Under the pieces are notes generated by a model. It saw only the letters and a program-made list of their open reading frames with translations. It was not told where the DNA came from and ran no database searches. From positions 1-11,036 of the forward strand of contig JBPCRE010000218.1 in the NCBI GenBank assembly GCA_050997195.1: a DNA stretch of 11,036 nucleotides. The letters run 5' to 3'. A program made the position numbers and the translations under genes. This DNA comes from JACCZP01 sp050997195. Lineage in GTDB: Bacteria; Actinomycetota; Thermoleophilia; Solirubrobacterales; Thermoleophilaceae. Positions 5,969 through 11,036 of the stretch are shown here, one piece after another (position 1 is the first letter of the stretch; each line of letters starts with the position of its first letter).

Positions 5969-6035
5969 GCGGGCCCCCCGGCAGTCTGAGCGTCGAAGAG
6001 CGACCCCGCCTCGAGCGGAGCCGCTCTCCCCACTC

Positions 6036-6203
6036 CTACCTGCGTCGCAGCAACGAGCGGGCCATGCTGGCCAGCCCGCCGCCGGCCGGAGGCCTGCCGC
6101 CGGGGCGCGGGCCGGGGCGGCCCGGAGGACGCCCGCCGCGACGCCTACCTCCGCGCGGGGCCCCTCGTGCGGCCGTTCCCAGCACTTTGTTCAGCAATCC
6201 CAT
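6036..6203 (-). CDS. Gly/Arg/Pro-rich basic microprotein (55 residues)
   Basis: The ATG at 6203 is preceded by GAGAGAGGTAGCACC, a good ribosome site, and opens a 55-codon frame. A larger frame to 7262 crosses the mreB gene antisense and should be discarded. The protein has a short amphipathic start (MGLLNKVLGTAARG), a central tract of Gly, Arg and Pro (14-43), and a basic end ASMARSLLRRR. It has no cysteines and no signal peptide. It could bind nucleic acid or membrane phospholipid, but I recognise no family. It is divergent from mreB across about 145 bases and lies upstream of the ATPase gene on the same strand. Confidence 0.6.
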   Translation of the reverse strand: MGLLNKVLGTAARGAPRGGRRRGGRPPGRPGPRPGGRPPAGGGLASMARSLLRRR

Positions 6204-6347
6204 GGTGCTACCTCTCTCCCTCAGTCGCCAGCGGCGACGTTCGTGCCGTGGGCTCAGGGTACGCCGAACCCGTGGGATATGACGGGATAGGCGAAGCTGA
6301 GAGCTTTCCTCCCGCTCGTCGGAGGCACACCCCCTATCGTCCGCTCG
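6204..6347. promoter_or_regulatory. Divergent promoter region between the microprotein gene and mreB
   Basis: This 144-base region must carry promoters for both directions. I see a short hairpin GTCGCC-AGC-GGCGAC around 6225-6240 and lower GC around 6277-6305, but no clear -35/-10 pair. The ribosome site next to 6203 is the only element I can place firmly. Confidence 0.4.
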
Positions 6348-7427
6348 ATGGCCATGCTCTCCAGCCTGGGCCTCGGCCGGGGCGCCCGGGATCTCGCGAT
6401 CGATCTCGGGACGGCGAACACCCTGCTCTTCCTCCGCGGCGAGGGGATCATCCTCTCCGAGCCGTCGGTGGTGGCCATCGACGAGGCCAGCGGGGAGGTC
6501 CACGCGGTCGGCGACGAGGCCAAGCGCATGATCGGGCGTACGCCGGCCACGATCTCGGCCATCCAGCCGCTGCGGCACGGTGTGATCGCCGACTTCGAGG
6601 TGACCCGGCAGATGCTGCGGTACTTCATCCGCAAGGTGCCCAAGAGCCGGTTCGGCCACCCCCGCGTGGTGATGTGCGCGCCGTCGGGGATCACCAGCGT
6701 GGAGAAGCGCGCGGTCGAGGAGGCGTGCCTGTCGGCGGGGGCCCGGGCCGTACACCTGATCGAGGAGCCTCTGGCGGCGGCCATCGGTGCCGAGCTTCCC
6801 ATCGGCGAGCCCACCGGGCACCTGGTGGTGGACATCGGAGGCGGCACGAGCGAGGTGGCGGTGATCTCGCTCGGCGGGATCGTGGTGTCGCAGTCGCTGC
6901 GGGTGGGCGGCTACGAGTTCGACGAGGCGATCATCTCCTACGTCAAGCGCCAGCACAACGTGATCATCGGGCAACCCACGGCCGAGCGCATCAAGTTCGA
7001 GATCGGCTCGGCGTGGCCGCTCGAGCCCGAGCGCGAGGCCACCATCCGGGGTCGGGACCTGGTGGCCGGCCTGCCCAAGGCGGTGACGCTCACGAGCGCC
7101 GACGTGCGCGAGGCCCTCGGAGACACCGTGCAGCCCATCGTCAACGCGGTCAAGGAGACCCTCGAGATCACCCCGCCCGAGCTGGCGGCCGACATCACCC
7201 GTCACGGGATCATGCTGGCCGGGGGCGGCGCGCTGCTCGCGGGCCTCGAGGAGCGCCTGCACGCGGAGACCGGGATGGAGGTCTACGTCTGCGACTCGCC
7301 GCTCACCGCCGTGGCGGTCGGCGCCGGCCGCTCGCTCGAGGAGTTCGAGACGCTGAGTCGTGGGGAGCGGACCTCACGGACGGGAGACGGAGCGGGGAGG
7401 CGGCGCTCGGCGACGGTGGCGGGGTAG
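6348..7427 (+). CDS. mreB: MreB-family actin-like cell-shape protein
   Basis: The 359-residue protein shows the actin-fold nucleotide motifs. Phosphate-1 is DLGTANTLLF (19-28), phosphate-2 is DIGGGTSEVAV (162-172), and the adenosine loop is GIMLAGGGALLAGL (287-300). The MreB-specific LIEEPLAAAIGA (137-148), APSGITSVEKRAV (111-123) and ERIKFEIGSA (213-222) are also present. MreB polymerises on the inner membrane and directs lateral wall synthesis; the N-terminal LSSLGLGRGARDL may help membrane contact. Family members are about 335-350 residues, and here a basic, probably disordered tail of about 25 residues (GERTSRTGDGAGRRRSATVAG) is added. The ATG at 6348 is followed by a second ATG at 6354, and neither has an obvious ribosome site. 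No mreC, mreD or rodA follows; the next gene is convergent. It could be an Mbl-type paralogue rather than the main MreB. Confidence 0.94.
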   Translation: MAMLSSLGLGRGARDLAIDLGTANTLLFLRGEGIILSEPSVVAIDEASGEVHAVGDEAKRMIGRTPATISAIQPLRHGVIADFEVTRQMLRYFIRKVPKSRFGHPRVVMCAPSGITSVEKRAVEEACLSAGARAVHLIEEPLAAAIGAELPIGEPTGHLVVDIGGGTSEVAVISLGGIVVSQSLRVGGYEFDEAIISYVKRQHNVIIGQPTAERIKFEIGSAWPLEPEREATIRGRDLVAGLPKAVTLTSADVREALGDTVQPIVNAVKETLEITPPELAADITRHGIMLAGGGALLAGLEERLHAETGMEVYVCDSPLTAVAVGAGRSLEEFETLSRGERTSRTGDGAGRRRSATVAG

Positions 7428-7472
7428 CCCGGGGGTCGCCGGTACTTCAGAGAGCCGGAGATCACCCAGCGG

Positions 7473-8546
7473 CTAGCGGACGGCTCTGGCGCAGTACACG
7501 GGCGGCAGGTGACTGGCCACGGTGAACCAGCTCGCCCCGGCGTCGCCCGAGCCGAAGACGTCTCCTGACGTCGTGCCGAAGTACAGCTCGAGCGCCGATC
7601 CCGCGCCGATCCGGTCGAACGCCTGCCGGAGGACCGTCAGGTAGGCATCCTCCTGCGGCAGCCCGTGGCCGCGTGCTGTCCAGCTCGCGCCCGCATCCCG
7701 GGTCTCGTAGACGCGCACGCGACCGCCGGGGGTGACGCGGTCGTAGTCTCCCTCCAGCGGGATGACGTAGGCGCTGTCCGGGTCGGCCGGGTCGAGGACC
7801 ATCGGAAAGCCGAAGTCGGACGGCAGCCCGGCGCCGATGTCCGTCCACGTCTGACCCGCGTCGTCGGAGCGGTAGACCCCGCCGTGGAACTGCATGAACA
7901 TCCGCTCGGGCCGCTTCGGCGCTCGGTGGAGGTCGTGCACGCACAGGGGGATCGAGCCCTCGCGGGCGTCCTCCGGTAAGTAGCGGGGAACGAGGCCCTG
8001 GTTGCCGCGGAGCCACGTCGTGCCGCCGTCCTCGGTCAGCCAGACGCCGGCGGCGGAGACTGCCAGCGCGAGGCGGTCGGGCTCGCCGGGCCACGGCACG
8101 ATCGAATGCAGGCAGAGCCCGCCTGCTCCGGGCTCCCAGGAAGATCGGGTGGGGTGCTCCCAGAGGGCACGGCTCAGCTCCCACGTCGCGCCGGCGTCGC
8201 GGCTCTCGAAGAGCACGCCCGGGTCGCCCCCGGCGTAGAAAGTCCGGTCCGCGTCGCCCTCGCCGGCCACGATCACCCATATTCGCTCGAGCGCTCCCTC
8301 GCCGCCCTCGGGCAGCGCGAGACCCTCGGCCTGCTCCCACTCGCTCGACGGATCGTCCGCGTACCAGATCTTCGGGCCGTAGAAGGCGGAGGTCACGGAC
8401 GCCAGCAGCCGGCCCGTGCGGGGATCGCGCATCGCGTACTCGACCGGCTCGCCGGCGAAGGCCCGTGCCGTCACCTCGAACTGCGCACCCGGCTCTCCCT
8501 CGAGCACGAACAGGCCCTTGCGGGTTCCGACCAGGATCTCTGTCAT
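7473..8546 (-). CDS. BNR/Asp-box repeat beta-propeller protein
   Basis: The 357-residue product contains five Asp boxes (S/T-x-D-x-G-x-T/S-W): SRDAGATW (115-122), TEDGGTTW (171-178), SDDAGQTW (227-234), TRDAGASW (282-289) and SGDAGASW (333-340). Together with the start MTEILVGTRKGLFVLEG, this defines a sialidase/VPS10-like beta-propeller of the WD40/YVTN/BNR type. No signal peptide is seen, so it is probably cytoplasmic. Sialidase arginine-triad residues cannot be assigned, so I do not call it an enzyme. The frame extends to 8669, but the ATG at 8546 has GGGAGG upstream and starts seven bases after the MoaD-like stop codon, showing tight coupling. Homologues of this pair seem to recur in actinobacteria, which is memory rather than a search. 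Confidence 0.88.
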   Translation of the reverse strand: MTEILVGTRKGLFVLEGEPGAQFEVTARAFAGEPVEYAMRDPRTGRLLASVTSAFYGPKIWYADDPSSEWEQAEGLALPEGGEGALERIWVIVAGEGDADRTFYAGGDPGVLFESRDAGATWELSRALWEHPTRSSWEPGAGGLCLHSIVPWPGEPDRLALAVSAAGVWLTEDGGTTWLRGNQGLVPRYLPEDAREGSIPLCVHDLHRAPKRPERMFMQFHGGVYRSDDAGQTWTDIGAGLPSDFGFPMVLDPADPDSAYVIPLEGDYDRVTPGGRVRVYETRDAGASWTARGHGLPQEDAYLTVLRQAFDRIGAGSALELYFGTTSGDVFGSGDAGASWFTVASHLPPVYCARAVR

Positions 8547-8553
8547 CTGCGCA

Positions 8554-8814
8554 TCACCCTCCCGAGATCGCGGGGAGGACGTCGAGGCGGTCGTCCGGAC
8601 CGACCGGCGTGTCCTCCCTCCCGTACTCACCGTTGACGAACACTTTGATGTGCCGACGGATGAGCCCACGCTCGTCGAGGATCCAGCCGCCGACCGCCGG
8701 GTGAGCCCGCTCGAGCTCGTGCAGCAGCTCGCCCACCGTGGCTCCCTCGATCGGGTGGTTCGAGCGGCCGCCGGCGAGCTTCTTCAAGGGCTCGCGAAGC
8801 CTCAGAAGTGCCAT
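8554..8814 (-). CDS. MoaD/ThiS-like ubiquitin-fold protein with C-terminal Gly-Gly
   Basis: The 86-residue product has the beta-grasp pattern of small sulfur carriers: strand ALLRLREPLKKLAGG, then GATVGELLHELERAHPAVGGWILDERG (24-50, the central helix), strands IKVFVNGEYG (56-65), the PVGPDDRLDVLPAISGG ending, and the terminal Gly-Gly needed for adenylation and thiocarboxylation. MoaD feeds molybdopterin and ThiS feeds thiazole synthesis, while others feed cysteine or thioamide pathways. No MoaE, ThiG, or E1-like MoeB/ThiF gene is nearby, so its destination is unknown. The ATG at 8814 has AGGA 13 bases upstream and fits the family's length; the longer frame to 9084 overlaps the upstream gene. 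The stop lies seven bases before the BNR gene. Confidence 0.88.
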   Translation of the reverse strand: MALLRLREPLKKLAGGRSNHPIEGATVGELLHELERAHPAVGGWILDERGLIRRHIKVFVNGEYGREDTPVGPDDRLDVLPAISGG

Positions 8815-8870
8815 CGGCTCGAATCCTATGGCTGCGGAACGGACGCTGCTCGCGAGGCGACGGCTCAGCC

Positions 8871-9155
8871 TCAGAGCGCGCCCGGTGCCGGGGGGCCGTC
8901 CTCCACGGGCGGCTCGGCGAAGAGGTCGACCACGCCCCTTCCACTGGTGGCCGCCTCTTGCTCCCAGCGTTCCCAGGGCAATTCGACCGCGTCGCGGTCG
9001 TGGCCCCAGCCGTGAAGCGGCTCGTAGGCGAACATGTGCGGATCCTTGCCCATGAAGCGCGCCAGGCGCCAGCAGTTTCCGCACAGCCGGTCTTTCCAGG
9101 GCGGAGCTCGACAGCCTCGCCGTGCGCAGAGAGGACCCGTGGATACGATGGGCAC
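8871..9155 (-). CDS. Small zinc-ribbon-like protein, function unknown
   Basis: This 94-residue protein has four cysteines arranged as CARRGC (C10, C15) and CGNC (C25, C28), a likely zinc site, followed by an ordered segment WRLARFMGKDPHMFAYEPLHGWGHDRDAVELPWERWEQEA (about 29-68) rich in aromatic and charged residues, and a proline-rich acidic tail. The composition and motif spacing look like real coding sequence. The GTG at 9155 gives a start just before the first cysteine pair; no close ribosome site is seen. It is 56 bases upstream of the MoaD-like gene on the same strand, so it is probably the first gene of a three-gene operon. Function is unknown; redox or nucleic-acid binding are possible. 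Confidence 0.68.
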   Translation of the reverse strand: MPIVSTGPLCARRGCRAPPWKDRLCGNCWRLARFMGKDPHMFAYEPLHGWGHDRDAVELPWERWEQEAATSGRGVVDLFAEPPVEDGPPAPGAL

Positions 9156-9169
9156 TACCGCGTACGGTA
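9156..9169. promoter_or_regulatory. Inverted repeat TACCG-N4-CGGTA at the start of the zinc-ribbon gene
   Basis: TACCGCGTACGGTA is a perfect 5-bp inverted repeat with a 4-bp spacer, directly abutting the GTG at 9155. It could be an operator or part of a leader structure. The adjoining region 9170-9215 is unusually AT-rich for this window (TTCTTTATTCT) and probably holds the operon promoter. Confidence 0.35.
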
Positions 9170-9233
9170 AACTATCTCCGGCCCTTTAGACCTGCCTTCT
9201 TTATTCTGGCGCGTTGCTCTCGGCCTGCTGCCT

Positions 9234-9254
9234 CTCTGGAGCCGATCTCCAGAG
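9234..9254 (-). terminator. Hairpin after the HTH_42 gene
   Basis: CTCTGGAG (9234-9241) and CTCCAGAG (9247-9254) form a perfect eight-pair stem with a five-base loop. It lies 23 bases beyond the stop of the minus-strand HTH_42 gene. No T-run follows, so the call rests on stem strength and position. Confidence 0.55.
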
Positions 9255-9277
9255 CCGGTCATGGCGGTGCCGCCCTC

Positions 9278-10378
9278 TCAGCTCCAGGTGATGACCGTGG
9301 TCTCGGCGCCGCGCACCTCCGCCACGCGCGCGGCCTCGGCCTCGAGCGCGTCGCGGTCGATCCGCTCCAGCTCTTCCACCTCGAGCTCCGCAAGCCGGCC
9401 GCGGGCGCGGACCCGCCACAGGCCGACCAGATGGCCGTCCTGGAGCACCGCGCCGGGGCTGGCCACCGGGCGGAACACGCGCTTGCGCAGGGCAGGGTCG
9501 AGCGTTAGCGCCGTGCGGTCAGGGTGTTGCAGGTACGGGTCGCGCGGCGGGAGCAGGCGCACTCCCCGGGCCTGCGGCGGTGAGGCAAGCGCGGGCTCGT
9601 CCATTCCCAGGATCCAGAGGCGGCGCCCTTCGAGCCGGACCTCGGCCAGCTCCTCCTCGATCTGGGCCCAGAGGCGGCGGGCGTGCGCGCGGGCGAGACC
9701 ACCCCACGCGCCGAGCTCCTTCGCGGTGGCGGGGCCGTAGAAGCGAAGGAACCTGCGGGCGGCCTCGGCGGGATCGGGCGACTCGCCCGGCTCCCCGAGC
9801 AGAAAGCGGCGCTCCACGTCGCACCGCATTCCCGCCCGCACTCCGCCGAAGCGCCACAGCATGGGCGCGACGTGGTGGCTGCCACAGCCTTGGCACCAGG
9901 GCAGAAGCTCGCCGCGCACGCGGCCACGCAGCTCCTCGTGCAGCTCGTTCTTGCTCAGCGCGCGCCCTCCGGCGAGGGCCGCATCGATGGCGTGGGCCAC
10001 CTCCTCGAGGGCGTCGTGGGGCGCGATCCGCGCGTCGCCCAATTGGCGCTCGAGCTGGGGGCCGAACTGCTCGCCCAGCTCCTCGTCCTTCTCCGCGATC
10101 AGCGCGCGTCCGTAGAGCGCGAAGTCGACAGGTGCGAGCGCGTGAATCGCGGCTCGCAGGCTCGGCCCGAGCACCAGCTCGCCGGAGTCGGTCGCGCGGT
10201 CGTAGCCCTCCCGGGTCACACCGCTGGAGCGGGCGGCGAGGGCCAGCAGCGCCGAACCGCGCTGGAAGTCCGAGGCCGGGCACGCGGCGGCCCCGGCGAG
10301 CCTCAGCGAGCGACGCGCGTCAAGGCCGTGGCGGCCGACACGGAAGGCGAGGACCTGGTCGCGCTCCACGTCCGCCAC
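9278..10378 (-). CDS. Winged-helix HTH_42 protein (AlkZ/YcaQ-like DNA glycosylase superfamily)
   Basis: The 366-residue protein matches the winged-helix DNA-binding family that includes the interstrand-crosslink glycosylases AlkZ and YcaQ. Visible elements are an N-terminal segment with GSALLALAARSSGV (41-54), helix-rich winged-helix units, WCQGCGSHHVAPMLWRFGG (161-179), RRFLRFYGPATAKELGAWGGL (208-228), LLPPRDPYLQHPDR (275-288) and a late strand pair LVGLWRVRARG. AlkZ removes bulky alkylated bases in the cytoplasm. Many actinobacterial paralogues exist whose substrates are unknown, and the motif that normally carries the catalytic Gln seems altered here (SDFQRG in place of a Q-D-T-like motif), so activity is uncertain. 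The GTG at 10378 gives the expected length; another GTG at residue 4 is possible. The gene appears to be transcribed alone. Confidence 0.82.
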   Translation of the reverse strand: MADVERDQVLAFRVGRHGLDARRSLRLAGAAACPASDFQRGSALLALAARSSGVTREGYDRATDSGELVLGPSLRAAIHALAPVDFALYGRALIAEKDEELGEQFGPQLERQLGDARIAPHDALEEVAHAIDAALAGGRALSKNELHEELRGRVRGELLPWCQGCGSHHVAPMLWRFGGVRAGMRCDVERRFLLGEPGESPDPAEAARRFLRFYGPATAKELGAWGGLARAHARRLWAQIEEELAEVRLEGRRLWILGMDEPALASPPQARGVRLLPPRDPYLQHPDRTALTLDPALRKRVFRPVASPGAVLQDGHLVGLWRVRARGRLAELEVEELERIDRDALEAEAARVAEVRGAETTVITWS

Positions 10379-10430
10379 GGTATTGGGGTGTCTCGCCGCT
10401 CACGCCGTGGCTTCGCTTCAGCCTCTCGGG

Positions 10431-10456
10431 GCGAGGCGGCAGTGAATCCGCCTCGC
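10431..10456. terminator. Strong hairpin, nine-pair stem
   Basis: GCGAGGCGG (10431-10439) and CCGCCTCGC (10448-10456) form a perfect nine-pair stem with the eight-base loop CAGTGAAT. It is downstream of the PIN remnant and upstream of the HTH_42 start, so it could end leftward transcription from the PIN gene. It could equally be a repeat or regulatory structure in the HTH_42 leader. Confidence 0.5.
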
Positions 10457-10472
10457 TTCCGTCGTGGAATGG

Positions 10473-10519
10473 ACGCTGATCGCCTGCTGAGCGGCGTAGG
10501 ACCGAACCGTGATCAGCGT
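10473..10519. repeat. Nine-base inverted repeat flanking a 29-base spacer
   Basis: ACGCTGATC (10473-10481) is repeated inverted as GATCAGCGT (10511-10519). The sequence between holds no gene. Two perfect nine-base inverted repeats within 90 bases (see 10431-10456) make this spacer structurally unusual for the window. The function is unknown. Confidence 0.5.
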
Positions 10520-10538
10520 TCGCCGCCGGCGCCTCCTG

Positions 10539-10781
10539 CTAGGTCTCTGGGACGTTTGGTCCAGGTGCGCATGGGTGAACGATGACGAGCGGGAACTCGG
10601 TAGCGATGCGCCCGAAATCGGATCGGTTGCCCGTCACGATCGGTGGTTGGTCCGGCTGGGCTAGCGCCGTCGCGGCGACCCACATGTCGTTGAGGCCGTC
10701 GCCCTTCAGCTGCCCGCGGAACCGTGCGTAGATTGAGGCAAAGCACTGGGTCACCGGGTCGGTCGCAGTTAGGGCGCGTAG
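10539..10781 (-). pseudogene. PIN-domain (VapC-like) protein remnant, N-terminal half missing
   Basis: The open frame encodes the C-terminal half of a PIN-domain ribonuclease. It contains the helix IYARFRGQLKGDG, NDMWVAATALA with the third conserved acidic residue, and PIVTGNRSDFGRI with the fourth aspartate in the usual T-x-N-x-x-DF setting. Full VapC toxins are about 130 residues and begin with a D-x-S strand plus a conserved Glu; both are absent, and the frame closes upstream at 10782. A GTG at 10754 would give only 71 residues. I find no N-terminal half in other frames and no antitoxin gene. A transposase begins 48 bases away on the other strand, so insertion of that element probably removed the 5' part. 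Confidence 0.7.
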
Positions 10782-11036
10782 CTAAACAACACGAAGGACC
10801 TGCGACGGTTATGTAGAACTGACGGGGTGTGATCGATGAGGAGGCCATCGGTGAGCGCTATCGGGCGCTCGCGGGCGAGCTCGACGAGCGCCGCCGCCGG
10901 CTGTGGGCAGCCGCCGAGGCACGCTCGCACGGTCAGGGTGGGGTCACCGCGGTGGCGCGCGCGACGGGGATGTCTGCGACGACGATCTACAAGGGGCTGC
11001 GCGAGCTTTGCTCGGGCGAGACGCTCGAGCCCGGCC
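10782..11036 (+). mobile_element. Left part of an ISAzo13-like insertion sequence
   Basis: The element's left end must lie between the break in the PIN gene (about 10770-10790) and the transposase start at 10829. The exact terminal inverted repeat cannot be set without the right end. The 48-base leader (TAAACAACACG and following) is AT-richer than its surroundings and probably contains the terminal repeat and the transposase promoter. Confidence 0.6.
10829..11036 (+). CDS. ISAzo13-family transposase, N-terminus, cut by the window edge
   Basis: The GTG at 10829 opens a frame of 69 codons that continues off the right edge. It reads IDEEAIGERYRALAGELDERRRRLWAAAEA, then a Gly-rich turn and VTAVARATGMSATTIYKGLREL, then SGETLEPG. 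This long basic helix followed by a helix-turn-helix is the characteristic N-terminus of ISAzo13-type transposases, which continue with a catalytic DDE-type domain outside this window. Only the DNA-binding part is visible, so whether the element is intact cannot be told. The start lacks a clear ribosome site. The call is from a remembered motif and was not searched. Confidence 0.8.
   Translation, partial: MIDEEAIGERYRALAGELDERRRRLWAAAEARSHGQGGVTAVARATGMSATTIYKGLRELCSGETLEPG

Noticed and set aside
7453..7474. AGCCG...CGGCT hairpin between mreB and the BNR gene as a terminator
   Set aside because: The five-pair stem has a long loop and no T-run, and overlaps the BNR stop codon, so it is too weak to call.
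6036..7525. Long frames (408 residues minus, 452 residues plus) overlapping mreB
   Set aside because: They are out-of-frame shadows of mreB. Only the last 55 codons of the minus frame (6036-6203) are kept as a separate gene.
10513..10848. 111-residue minus-strand frame overlapping the PIN remnant
   Set aside because: It is in a different frame from the PIN motifs, its product has no PIN features, and it crosses the likely insertion-sequence boundary.
1..11036. CRISPR arrays, rRNA genes, prophage structural genes
   Set aside because: No regularly spaced repeats, no rRNA-like segments and no phage protein motifs were seen on either strand.

Overview
The window is very GC-rich, uses many GTG starts, and carries MreB, a TetR regulator, a winged-helix HTH_42 protein, a histidine phosphatase and an ISAzo13-type transposase start. 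This fits a deep-branching actinobacterium, and Thermoleophilia/Solirubrobacterales is my best guess. It is an inference from gene content and composition, since no rRNA or clear phylogenetic marker other than MreB is present.

Left part (1-2017): a partial minus-strand gene runs off the left edge. Next is a two-gene minus-strand operon encoding a fused tautomerase and a DUF2867-type protein, whose stop and start overlap as GTGA. A TetR-family gene is read divergently. The 127-bp intergenic region holds two matching inverted repeats of the form ATACG-N4-CGTAT, the likely TetR operators, so this looks like a self-contained, ligand-induced detoxification or catabolic cassette. A mostly non-coding gap then leads to a minus-strand tRNA-Leu(CAG).

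Middle part (2438-7427): a small secreted four-cysteine protein converges on a large low-complexity membrane protein that carries a sigma-70 region-4-like helix-turn-helix between its signal peptide and its only internal membrane segment. Read divergently from that is an SHB17-like histidine phosphatase, then a convergent SMC/ABC-type solitary ATPase (COG3910-like), a 55-residue Gly/Arg/Pro-rich microprotein and, divergent from it, an MreB-type actin homologue without mreC or mreD beside it.

Right part (7473-11036): a probable three-gene minus-strand operon encodes a small CxxC zinc-ribbon-like protein, a MoaD/ThiS-like beta-grasp protein ending in Gly-Gly, and a five-Asp-box BNR propeller. 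A winged-helix HTH_42 (AlkZ/YcaQ-like) protein follows, then a palindrome-rich spacer, a PIN-domain (VapC-like) remnant that has lost its N-terminal half, and the first 69 codons of an ISAzo13-family transposase whose insertion probably caused that truncation.

The observations most worth following up are the sigma-like domain in an apparently exported protein, the zinc-ribbon/MoaD/BNR operon, and the TetR-tautomerase-DUF2867 cassette with its paired operators.
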